Source of the DNA: Pogostemon cablin
Lineage: Eukaryota > Streptophyta > Magnoliopsida > Lamiales > Lamiaceae
Reading direction: 5' to 3'
Assembly: GCA_023678885.1 (NCBI GenBank)
Contig: CM043005.1
Coordinates: 4,392,314 to 4,456,313 of the forward strand
DNA length: 64,000 nucleotides
Shown here: positions 1 to 11,116 of the stretch, piece after piece
Layout of the letters: each line of letters starts with the position of its first letter
How positions within the stretch are numbered: the first letter of the stretch is position 1
Notes under the pieces: generated by a model
Database searches by the model: none
What the model was told of the DNA's origin: nothing
What the model saw: only the letters and a program-made list of their open reading frames with translations
Translations under genes and position numbers: made by a program

Positions 1-965
1 GTTGTTGTCTTCAACTTCATTGTACACATTACACTGTTCCAAGAAACCTGCAACGAAGGATTAGTTATTATTCAATTGGTATTAGAATATAATAAGGTGC
101 AGTAAATTACCGGGTACTATATTCAACACATACCTGGAATGCTCCATGGACGGCTGCAAGACCTATCTCTGTCTTGACTAGGACGTACCGGTGTGGGCAT
201 CTGCATGTGTGTGGTAACGGGTTCCAGGAAGCTCATTCCTCCTTTGGCTCTGATGTAGGAACAGAACCTTTCGAACATAGCTGTTTCAGGATCCTCATCT
301 GCAGCATTGGGTTGATCAGCATCGCGTTCCTCATCTTGCGAAGCATCAGCACCCTCAAAATCCTGACGATGTGGACCCTCAAATGAATCATTCCTAAGGC
401 CTTGCGATCCATCGGACCTATAGTCTTGAGAACCAGCAAAACCATCAAACCCATCACCCTCTGAACCCTCAAACCCAGCATATGAGCACATCTCATCTCC
501 ATTATCCACCTCTTCTTCGTCCTGCTGTTCGCTAGCATACTCAATGTTTAAATCAATATTTGTCGTACGACTCGACACGCCCACGCCCACACCTATACTC
601 GTGCTCGGTCCGGCCAAATGTTCGGGATAATGAATATCGACAGATGGAATTTGTGACCGATTATCAACTGATTGCTGTGGTATGGCCTTAACTGTGACAA
701 ACAGCATCGGCTCATCAATCTGCTGATACAACCCCCTTATATCCATATCATCATTCACCTTATATTTTGTTATACAACCACCGATGTCCACAAGTGTGTG
801 TATAACATATTTGAAATGATTCAAATCGATGCAAACTAAACTGTGCACATGTCCGATAATAAAATCCAACGTCAGCTGATCTGAATCTAAAACTAAGCTC
901 GTCTGTTGGCTACGTACATACTCTAAACCTTGCCACCAGCCGCCCCACCATATACAAAAATTTCT
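1..965 (-). CDS. Probable Mutator-like (MULE) transposase, 5' part, runs off the left edge
   Basis: Two exons can be read on the minus strand. Exon 1 runs 965 to 134 from an ATG (MRNFCIWWGGWW) and ends at a GTATGT donor. Exon 2 starts at 47 after a TTGCAG acceptor and leaves the window at base 1; the phases join as one glycine codon. The N-terminal ~100 residues (WGG motif, DSDQLTL, NDDMDIRGLY, LFVTVK) followed by a long acidic Asp/Glu/Ser/Gln-rich stretch look like the N-terminal part of plant MULE transposases. The catalytic domain would lie left of the window and is not visible. The open frame continues upstream to 998 without an ATG. A tandem array begins 240 bp upstream of the exon. It could instead be an unrelated plant gene; the family call is inference from general layout. 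Confidence 0.5.
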
Positions 966-1235
966 CATTTCAAATCCAACGCCTAAATCTTTCAACAAAA
1001 CGACAATTAATTGTTATATTTACACAGAATTCATAAAAAATAATACGCCAATTTAGTAGGTACACACAAATTAAGCATTAAATTATCAAGCACACATGAA
1101 AGTTAAACATTAAGTCGTACGTACGTGGACAAGCTCAATTAAGTTCATAAATCGACGAACAGGTCTATTATAATCGAAAGACATCATATAATATGCTTAA
1201 AAAATAGCCAAACATGCTCAATAATGCATTACAAA

Positions 1236-1790
1236 TCGGCAGAGATGTTCAAAAACCACCAAATAATCGGCGGACATGCTCAATTAGGATGAAAATATGG
1301 CGGACATGTTCACTTAGGAAGGAAAAATCGGCGGACAAGACCATTACGGGTGAAAAAATCGGCGGACATGATAAATTAGGCTGAGAAAATCGGCGGACAT
1401 GCTCATATAGTGTGAAATAAACGGAGGACATGATAATTTAGGGTGAGAAAATCGGCGGACATGCTCATATAGTGTGAAATAAACGGCGGACATGATAATT
1501 TAGGGTGAGAAAATCGGCGGACATACTCATATAGTGTGAAATAAACGGCGGACATGATAATTTAGGGTGAGAAAATCGGCGGACATGCTCAAATAGGGTG
1601 AAAACATCGGCGGACAAGCTCATATATGGTACATATTCGGCAGACATACGCAAATATGGGGAAAACATCGGCGGACAGGCTCAATATTCGGCGGACAGGC
1701 TAAATTTTCGGCGGACATGATCTACTTAACCATTTTCTTTGGTGGACATGGATATATATAACCATTTTACTCAGCGGACATGCGTTTTTG
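1236..1790. repeat. Tandem array of a ~31-bp unit with core CGGCGGACATG
   Basis: About 19 copies of a core reading CGGCGGACAT(G) occur head to tail. Between 1391 and 1577 the copies pair into a regular 62-bp higher-order unit (cores at 1391, 1453, 1515 and 1577, with a diverged core between each pair). Outside that block the copies are more diverged, and the last few are only about 20 bp apart. An inverted single copy (TTGTCCGCCGAA) lies near 2240. The array lies upstream of the probable MULE transposase exon, so it may be a subterminal repeat of that element. Confidence 0.85.
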
Positions 1791-1820
1791 AAACCCTAAA
1801 GCCCTAAAAACCCTAAAACA
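1790..1820. repeat. Short telomere-like CCCTAAA cluster
   Basis: Three variant CCCTAAA units in a row follow the tandem array. This can be an interstitial telomere-like patch or a telo-box. It is too short to mean a true telomere. Confidence 0.35.
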
Positions 1821-2717
1821 TTCAAAGAAGGTAATAAATAAAATACAATGCAAACAGCGTTCGTATCTTACCTTTGGCTCTAACTATGGATCCGTCGACA
1901 AAACCGGTGGGTAAATGCGGGAGTCGATGACCTTTTTATGCTCCAATAATTTGTGGATACAGATGAATAAAGTTTGAATCCACTGTCCCCAATTTTTATG
2001 TTTGTTGGTGGTGAAGTTATATGGTTGGTGGAGATAGTTGAGAGTTTAATGTGACAAGAATTTACATAAATGAACTGATTGTGAAAACAGGGCCTTTTCA
2101 CCCCATTAAATGAAGTGTGTTTCAGTGGAGTGGTAGGTAGTTGCATGTGTTTAATCACCTAAATACTACTGCATGTGTTTATTAATAAAAAGCCTATTAT
2201 AATATAACAATTTAAGGAATTTAAAATTTTCATTCAGCTTGTCCGCCGAATTAGGGGTTATATTTTAGTAGACTTATTTATTTATTTCTTCTTTAATTAA
2301 TGTGTCAAACCTAAATAATCAACATATTTCCTGACACATCTATTTTGCCTGCAACTGTACTTGTCAACTCATTCCCAATACAAAAAGGTGGACCATCCTT
2401 GAGGGTATTCATGGCAATGCATGTATTTTTAGGGCAATTTAGATGTATTAGAAAAGGTAGGGCAAAAAAGATGTTGACTTCCCCATATAGGGCAAATTGT
2501 GGTATTTCCCTTTTGTAATTGACCAAATACCCTTTATTCAAATGCAGTCTTTTATTCGAAAAAAAAAACCCAAAAATTACATGATTTGCATTATCTGAAA
2601 ATTATGTTAAATCAAAATTTATATTAATTTGAAAATTACATTTACTCGTATTACTCGAAAATTACATTAACTTTATTAACTCTAAATGTATATTAATTCG
2701 AAAATTACATTACTCGT
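1821..2717. other. Gene-free AT-rich stretch
   Basis: No convincing gene is seen. The only minus-strand frame of note, near 1880-2158, has no recognisable domain. 2560-2716 repeats variants of AATTCGAAAATTACATTA several times and may be a decayed low-complexity repeat into which the solo LTR inserted. Confidence 0.4.
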
Positions 2718-4520
2718 TGATGCGCGTTTTCTTTGCACGCAAAATTAATCCCCAAGTATAAAGGATATCAATTGCAGCTTAAGCAAGTGACCAAGTTAAA
2801 TATCGAACCCAAAGGACGGCGTATTTTCAATTTAATTATTATCTAAATTAATTAAGACAAAAAGCAATAAGAGTTGTGGATCAACAGAAATACTAAAATT
2901 AAATAACAAATAAAATAAAATATCACTCGAAGAATACGAAAGTGGATCAAGTAGGAGAATATGGAGCCCTAGGATAATCCAGTTTCACGCATTAATTTTC
3001 CTTTCACATGTTGATGTCCGACTCTGTCTTATGGAATATGGACGCATCACTAAATCATTCATATCTACTCTATAGACACAAGTAAATATGTGTGTAATAC
3101 GTGTGAATAACCTCGGAGCAAGAGATATAATTCCACCTCCTGTCTAGGTACTATCGGTATAAATTATTTCCCTGGTCAATTGGTAATCTAACCCGATATG
3201 ATCTCCCTTTATAGGTACTATAAAATTATACTCTTTATCCTACTTAATAACCTTAATTCAATTCAATTAATAAGTATTCATATATGATAGTTCTAATGAA
3301 GCTTTGGAATCCCCTCACTTAGAATCATAATATGGAATCATGTTCAGTGGTGAACGCACTCAATCTACAACCAAGATATATATTCAGACTCTATATACCA
3401 ATTGAAGATGCACAAAACGACCGTGAATATGGATTAAGAAAGTACAATCATATATAAAATAAATCCACAAGTGGTGTTGTTCAGAGTTTACACACGAAAG
3501 TTCAATTAATTCGTAAAGCCTTCACAACCCTAGTTCTACCAAAAAGGCTCTAACACATGATGTTACGAAGAACAATCATGGGTGTTGAATAGATCTTACT
3601 CTGATGTTTGAAAAATATAAGATAAATTAGAAAACGATAAAAATCCTAAACTGGGGCGTCGTCGCGTCCTTCTCCGTCTTAAATCCTCCTCTTGGTTCTC
3701 CTCTTGATTCAGCAGACGAATCTTCAAAGTGATGGATGGATAGAGAAAAGGATGTGGATGATGGTTGGGGGGTGATCCCCCCTTGTGGGGTAGTGTAGGA
3801 TGAATGTGGCTCTCTCCAATTCAATTCCAATTCCCTTTTTTTTAGTGGTGCGATATGCATCCCCTTTTATACTTATAAATTCTTCTTATGATCCTTGGAA
3901 GGGCTTTTTAGATGAAAACACACACTTAGGATGTAAAAACACGCAGAACACACACTTGGGGTGTAAAAATACGGATCTGGTGTTGTTCAAGCATGTGGTT
4001 CGACCTAGTGTTCGACCTAGGACTTGGTTGAACCATAGTCAAATCGAAATCGGCGATTTAATGTACTTCAGGCATATGATTCGACCAAAATAGCTTGGTC
4101 GAACCAGCTTGCGTTAGCTTCATCGTTTCGCGTATGACTTCCACATCCGGACTCCGATTTGAGTAATTCTTATGCTCACACGATCCTCCCTTCCTTATCT
4201 TTCTATCCATATAAAGAACTTATAAAAAATCAAAGATTTGAATATGTAACAAGCCATGCAAAGTAGCACAGACGTTCTATTCGGCACAGCTCGCGCGGTG
4301 TCACCATTTTGATCATAACTTTCTCGTTTGGTCTCTGATTGAGGTGTTTTTTACACCAAAACGATCATCTTTTATGTGGCTTTCTAATCATATATCATAT
4401 CACCAGCTTTTTTTTTTACAGAAATAGAAATTTTATTGCTCAAGAGTAATTAGAAGCAGCAATGTTCACAAGAGAATGAGGAAAAGAAAAAGAGTAAAAA
4501 AGGTGAAACACCAGAAAAAG

Positions 4521-6235
4521 TGTTTGCCTATTTTTGTAGCACTCACGAGTAAGAATACTCGATCGTTGTAGTAGTATATCCCAAGAAAAATTATCAATCC
4601 ACAAAAGAGTTATGTTCGGACTAGCAAAATACGTGAGCTCATGTTCATGTCGTTTTTGTAAAGATGATCGGGGGGTTTGAGATGATTAACAACTAAAGCA
4701 AGGAGCAAGTAAATAAGAATAACAAATAAGAGAAATGACAAGTAAAGAAAATTGGTGCTAAAGTTCAAGTATGGAAAAACATGGGATTAGAAACATCCAA
4801 GCACACTCGATTCATATTATCATGCAAAAGGAATTCAACTCAATTGATGTAGACTAAGGGTGATCACGATTGTATCCTAAGCTCCCTTTCGGGTTACAAA
4901 GGTTGTTGATCCATTTTAGACTCCCAAAAACACTTAAGATCAAAGCCCAACATTAACCCCTTCCATCTAGGTACTAGTTAGATTAAACTCTCCCTTTTTG
5001 TGTACTAAGGCCAACGAATGGATTGGTTCCCCTCATTGAATTCAAATATCCTTTCGGTCAAACCCAAACTCAATGTCTATTCATGCCTTCCTAATACTAT
5101 AGAGGGTCGTTTCCGTCTCACTCCAAGCAATACATACATGAACATCATGATAGCATTTAATTACCACAAATAATCCATTGATCAACAATCAATTAAACCA
5201 ATAAACATTCATGAATAACAAACCATGCCATCACAACATCAAGACAATTAAACTCCATGAATAGAAATCAACATCAATTAAACCAAAAATCAATTTAATC
5301 CACATGACAATATAAATCTAATATGATCTTCATGCTCCTAATCCCACTAGAGGGATTAGCCTATCATGATAAAATTAACAAAACAAATAAATGATTCATT
5401 ACAAATATCCATAGTCTAAATCCAAAAGAAAATCAAGAGAGATGTAAATCTTCCCCAACAATTTCTTGTAGGAGATCTTCAATACTCATGGATCTTCTTC
5501 TCTAGCTATTGATTTCTTGAGATCTCTCACACCCAATGGAAGGGATGAAGTTTTGATGGAGAATTAATGGATATGATGAAGATGGATCAAGATGGATGAA
5601 GGTGGATGAAGATGATGGTGGAAAATGGAAGAAATGGTGTGTGATGTGTGTGTAGAGGATGGGAATTTCGGATCTTTTCCAATTGTTGAATAAAGGGGTA
5701 TTTATACCCCTATGGAGGCTTCTAGAAGGATCTGAAAATTTCAGCAGGAATGTACACGGCACGAGTCGTGCTCTGCAACACGGCCACGAGGTGGCCGTGT
5801 TGTGTCTTCTGATGCTGCCGCACGGCCTCTCCTTACATGGCCGTGTTACGCAACACAACTCGTGTGCTGAAACACGAGTCGTGTGTTGTAACACGGGCAC
5901 AGGGTGGTCGTGTTGGCTCTTCTGATGTCGGCACACGGCCACTTCTTACAGGGCCGTGTTCCGTACACGGCCCGTGTTGGTGCATGCCCCTGTTTTTCAC
6001 ATTTTGCTTCGACTCGTTCTCCTTCGTTTCAACTTCGAATTTAGATCCGCTTTTTCCTATATCTTCCTTATCATGTCTAACATCCAATAAAAATTGAAAA
6101 TCATAGGTTTAAGCTCATTCACAGATATTTCAATAAAAACACAAAACACCACCAAATAATACACAAATACGGATAAAATAATACGAAAACACAAATAAAA
6201 AGACACTAAAATGTAGGTGAAAATAGCTCTAATCA
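4521..6235 (-). repeat. 3' LTR (left copy) of the gag-protease retrotransposon
   Basis: In plus orientation it starts TGTTTGCCTA and ends CTCTAATCA. It contains a symmetric TATA region at 5695-5710 and a GC-rich palindrome-bearing block at about 5750-5990. Open frames inside are chance frames that are present in both LTR copies. Confidence 0.9.
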
Positions 6236-6254
6236 ACCCCCCAAACTTAAGGTG
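6236..6254 (-). other. Polypurine tract
   Basis: The minus strand reads TTAAGTTTGGGGGGT directly before the 3' LTR. This is the expected place and composition for the plus-strand primer of reverse transcription. Confidence 0.75.
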
Positions 6255-8403
6255 TTGCTCGTCCCCGAGTAACGAAAATGACAAACCAAGAGGAGAAATT
6301 TTCACCTAGAAAAAGACTAAACAAACATAAGCAATAACATCTCGTTAGCAATAATAACTACAAACTATGCTAAGTCATCCTACAACATTAAAATCATGAC
6401 ATGGGAAATTAACACGTTCAATCACAAGAGAATAAAGTGTAATATAGTCCTTTTAAGTCCAAGCCTCACAATGGATATCGATGTCTCTCAACACTCTTTT
6501 GAAATAGGGTAAATCACACTCATTAATCGATTGGCTCGACTCACTATAAGCTTGCTCGCGGACTATATTCACAAACCACCAAAGTTTCAATTAATGATCA
6601 AAAAGGTCTTTAATTAGGATGTAATGATAGGCTCTTTGGTATGGTAGGGAAGATATGGATAATAGTGACTAATCATGTGTAAGTAATCAAAGAGATGGCC
6701 AATTTCCTCAACTTCTTCACTTTCTTTTCTTCCTTGCTTATCTTTACAAATCTCAAGCACTATTAATTAACTTTCCTTGGATTGAGCTTCTTTTGATGCA
6801 TGCTTCCTATCTTTGAATTTTGTTTACTTGAGCATTTTGATGTTGATTTGCTCATTCTCTTGCTTTGAGGTTGCATGTGTCTTCTTGTTGTTGCTCTTTT
6901 CATCCTTTTTCTTGCTTGTTTACCATGTCCTTTACTTCTTTTGATTATTCAATCAATCCTTTCTAGCCACCATCTCCTCAATCACCTACACAAAGGTATA
7001 TATAAGCTTGAATGGGTAATTAAGGCTTGTAATGTGCTAAATTCACAAGAAATAGGCTTATAGGCTCAAAGTGGTTGACTAAGGATGATGTTCAAGGTAG
7101 GAACATATATGGCAATGACTATAATAACAAGGATGGCCTTAGATCATTTCACCAATCTCCACTAATCGGGCTCGTTCCTATAGTCCTTGAGCAAGTTCTT
7201 AGCTTATCAAACACAACTGATCCACTCATGAAGAAATACCATGTGTGCATGGTTGAGGCTCAAATACTTACAAGCTTGTGCTCGGACCTTAAGGAACTTA
7301 TTACACCACATTCATCTCAAAATTGAACAAGTTAAGTAAAACATGTCACAATTTGAAAGTGTAGAGATTCTTAATCATAATTTGTCATCACTTATCACCA
7401 CAACATATCATCACTCACGTTCAAAAATGACTCACGACATCCCTAAACAAACCACCAAACATCCCAAGACAAGAATGAAAATACACACAACATACAAATA
7501 AGGACTCAACAAACAAGACACAACAAAAACACAAAACAGCATCATCCATAAGAAAATTAAGCACACATTCATCCCAACCTTTATTGAAAAGGAAATCCTA
7601 ATATACGAAAGTAAACCTCCCATAAACATAACAAATGAAGTAGCATGCTAGTCACAACAATCCAAATCAAACTCAATTCATTTCAAGTAGTAAAATGATA
7701 AGGTGTAGAGTACTCCCTCGATAGGCATTTGGTAAGGAAAGCGTTAGCTCCAAGCTCCATCATGCTTCCAATACCTCTCATTCATGCTCAAACACTCAAC
7801 AAACACCATTATTTCAATAATTTCATTATAAATATGGACTATCATGCACTTCAACACCACCAATCATGTCAAAATCAACCCAAACTCATGAGAAAATTTT
7901 TAAAATTTGTCCAATTTTACAAGAATCATACTCAAGTGGTGAGTCACGCCACACACTCTCCCCCCAAACTTAAATCGAAACAAGAGTTGAGACTTAAGTT
8001 TGCAAAAAGTGGTGAGACTTACCCTTGTAGTTTCCATTGATGATCTTCTTGTTGAGAAGTAACCGCATCCACACGACTCAAGCTATGTCCACCACACACT
8101 AGCACCCCCCAAACTTAACTCGAGACAAGAGTCACGAATTAAGTTTGCAACAAGTTGTGGAACATGTCAACTTGAATCCATGAAGCATTTCTCTTTTCTT
8201 CAATGAGCATTTTTCTCTTATGAGCACGATCAACCTACAAGGCCAAAACAAACAAGCAACAAAAGATAAAAAGAATGGTTTGCCTCCCATTTAGCGCTAA
8301 GTTTAACGTCTTCAAGCCGGACGAGTTTAAGCTCTTAAAAGTCGAAAAAATCCAACACCCCATCGGGCCTCATCTTCACTTTAAACATTTCTTTAACCGC
8401 CTT
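6255..8403. other. Non-coding internal region of the gag-protease retrotransposon
   Basis: About 2.1 kb between the end of gag-protease and the polypurine tract shows no polymerase frame on either strand. It contains two further copies of the polypurine-like block CCCCCCAAACTTAA (plus strand) near 7966 and 8106, within a roughly duplicated ~135-bp segment. Such long untranslated regions are common in Tat-like and derived non-autonomous elements. Confidence 0.7.
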
Positions 8404-8646
8404 TTAATCCACACTTCGTGCTCCTTTAACACTTGAACTCACTTCGTTTCCTCTTTTTCTCACATTCTTAAATCCCGGAGGCCCTTTATCAATCTTCAAA
8501 TCAACATGTGAATCTCCCCCAAGCGTATTTCTTTTTGAAGAGACATTTCCTGCAATTTCAAGCATAAAGTTAGTTAATTCTTCATCTTTTAAAATCGCAC
8601 TTACCACTTCATCTCGAATATCCGGAGGCTTAATGGGTGGCTTCAA
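8404..8646 (-). pseudogene. Out-of-phase tail of the gag-protease frame
   Basis: An 80-codon frame (PPIKPPDIRDEVVSAILKDE) overlaps the end of the protease frame by four bases in another phase. It has a Lys/Pro-rich make-up with no known domain. It may be the original C-terminal part separated by a frameshift, or a small accessory frame. Confidence 0.4.
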
Positions 8647-10847
8647 ATGAAAATTTTCCCCTTTTCATTCTTGCTTGATAACACCAATTCTCGTTCATTT
8701 GATCGGAGTGTGAGTTCCTTTCTATCCATGTCAAATTTTGCTTTTGCGGTTGCCAAAAATGGCCTTCCAAAAATTAATGAAATCAAAGGATCCGCTTGTT
8801 TCTCAACTATCATAAAATCTACCGGAAATACAAAATCCTCTATTTGCACTATCATATCCTCCACAACTCCATGGGGCTTCATCATTGAACCATCCATTAT
8901 TCTAATTTCTACATCCGTTTCATTTAGTCTCCCAATGCCAAGTTTTTCAAAAATTCCCAAAGGCATCACGTTAATGCTTGAACCAAGATCACATATAGCA
9001 TTAAAGTGTTCCCCATTTCCAATTTTACAAGTAAGAACGAATTTACCGGGGTCTTCCACCTTTAATGAAGCATCAACTTCAACAATGTCATGATCTTGTT
9101 TCAACATCATCTCTTCATCACACTTACTTTCCTCATCCAATAAAGACAAAAATTCACCAATTATCATCTCATCATCCAAAGACCAATCTTCATCGATGCC
9201 AATGTCCTCCTCCACGTTTGACACAATTTCATCACAAACTACTTCTTCAACCTTGGAACCAATGTTTGTTGTTTCCACCAACCCTTTCTCCACCTTACTT
9301 TCCATGTTGCACACGGTAACATATAAACATTGCTCCTTAGGATTTGTTATAGTGGTAGATGGGAATTTTCCTTGTTGGTGTTGAGATCCAACTGAAGAAG
9401 CAATTTGCCCCATTTGATGCTCAAATGCTCTCATCCTATTGTCGGATTTCTTCTCATTTTTCTCCATTCTAGCTTCAAACTTAGCATCTCTCTTTTCCAT
9501 ATAAGCCCTCGTATCTTTCATGAATACTAGTAATGTCTCTTCCAATGATAATTTACCCTCTCCATTGGGCGGCTTAGTACTCGAATCCATTCCTTGAGGA
9601 AGTGCCACGGCGGTTTGAGGATTAGAGTAGGAGAAATTTTCATGCTTCCTTGGAGCTTGATAACCTCCACTTGATTGATTGAAATTACTCACCCGAGCTT
9701 GCCCTTGATATCCTCCTTGATAATTACCTTGGTTAGAAGGATAGTTACCTTGAAAATTCCCTTGATGTTGAAAATTTCCTTGGTAATTTCTCCCATCTAA
9801 ATAGGCAACATCCTCTACATTTTGCTTCTCATTGCTCTCCTCATTCGAATTAGCACTTGTACTTCCCCCTTGACTTACTCCTTGAGTGATCAAATTCAAT
9901 TGCTTCGTTAAAGCATTGATGCTCTCATTGAATTCTTTCATTCCTTCACTCCTAAACACATCACTTTTCACCTTGTTCACACTCTCCACTAGAGCAACCT
10001 TTCCGTATGCTTAACCTCCCAAAATTCTCTCGGACGGCCACTGATAAGCATTCATTGCAATATCTTCAAAAATTTACATAGCTTTCATCGCATCCACTCC
10101 GAATATAGATCCTCCGGATGAGGCATCTACATGCATCCGATGTTGTCTCAACCCTTGATAGAAGAAAGCCACTTGTTGATTCTCATGAAAGTCATGTTGA
10201 GGGCACTTTCTTAGCATCTCCTTGTAGTGTTCCCATGCGTCATAAAACCTTTCATCCGGAAGTTGCTTAAACTGAGTGATAAGGCTCTTCAATTGGATTA
10301 TCTTTGAAGGAGGAAAGTATTTGTTTAGGAACCTTTGCTCAAGATCTTCCCATGTGTTACAACTTCCCAAAGGAATTGCATTATACCATGCCTTAGCCTT
10401 GTCTCTTAAAGAAAAAGAGAACAACCTCATCCGAATAGCATCTTCCGATACTCCATTCATCTTAATGGTATTTGCAACCTCCAAGAAGCTAGCTAGATGC
10501 ATGTTTGGATCCTCAAGAGGACCTCTCCCAAACTGATTTTCTTTGACCATGTTGATCAATCCGGTCTTGATTTCTAAATTGTTGGCTTGAACCAGAGGAA
10601 CCATATTGTGTACGGCTCTCGGTTGGAAGTAATCTCGGATTGCTCTAGGCCTTGGCAACTCTTGTTGTTGGAATATCCTTTGAGCTTCTTGATTGGCAAA
10701 CACTTGCATATACTCTTGGTTTTGAGCAATGAAATTTCTAAACATCTCCATTTGGTCCTCTTGTATTCCTTCTTGTACCCCCCGTTGATATTGTAATGGA
10801 TCATGGGGTGGATTATGATTGACATTCTCTCCATGTTGATTTTCCAT
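8643..10847 (-). pseudogene. Gag-protease of the LTR retrotransposon, two in-frame stops
   Basis: One minus-strand reading frame runs from ATG 10847 to a stop at 8643, interrupted by TAA codons at 10076-10074 and 10013-10011. The first ~260 residues are a capsid-type Gag (AIRDYFQPRA, DPNMHLASFLEVANTIK, LRDKAKAWYNAIP, WEDLEQRFLNKYFPPSK). After a Gly/Asn/Gln-rich linker with repeated NYQG units comes a retropepsin-like domain with CDLGSSINVMP as the active-site loop (Asp-Leu-Gly-Ser instead of Asp-Ser/Thr-Gly) and FGRPFLATA as the flap-to-helix end. The frame is open upstream to 11051 without need. A further frame, 8646-8404, continues one base out of phase and may be its former C-terminus. With two stops it is probably not a full product unless read through. 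Confidence 0.8.
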
Positions 10848-11092
10848 ATTTGTTCCTTTTTTAGCTCTTCGTCTCTCTCGCTTCCTTTGTCGCGCGGTCT
10901 TTTCTATCTCCAAATTCAAAAGAATGATCGATTGATGTCCCTTTGATCTTCTGATCATAAAACACCTACGAAAATTCAAAGAGTGAGACCACAAAAAACA
11001 ATAGTAAACAAAGTAAAAATAAAATAAAAAAAATATCCTTATCAAGAACAACTAAAACAATAACACAGTACTCGACTAGTCCGTCAAACTCC

Positions 11093-11116
11093 CCTTTGGC
11101 AATGGCGTCATTTTCT
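11093..11116 (-). other. Primer-binding site candidate
   Basis: A few bases inside the 5' LTR the minus strand reads TGACGCCATTGCC followed by AAAGGGGA. This resembles, with mismatches and a small insertion, the tRNA-Asp-type primer sites known from Athila-like elements. The tRNA assignment is inference. Confidence 0.45.

Noticed and set aside
1391..1640. 62-bp repeat as a CRISPR array
   Set aside because: The spacers are themselves repeated and the unit splits into two related halves; this is a tandem repeat.
1880..2158. 92-codon minus-strand frame
   Set aside because: No domain, no splice context and no supporting neighbour; kept as non-coding.
5502..5942. 146-codon minus-strand frame, repeated at 12098-12538
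   Set aside because: It lies in both LTR copies of the retrotransposon and runs across the TATA region and the GC-rich palindromes; it is open by composition and has no domain.
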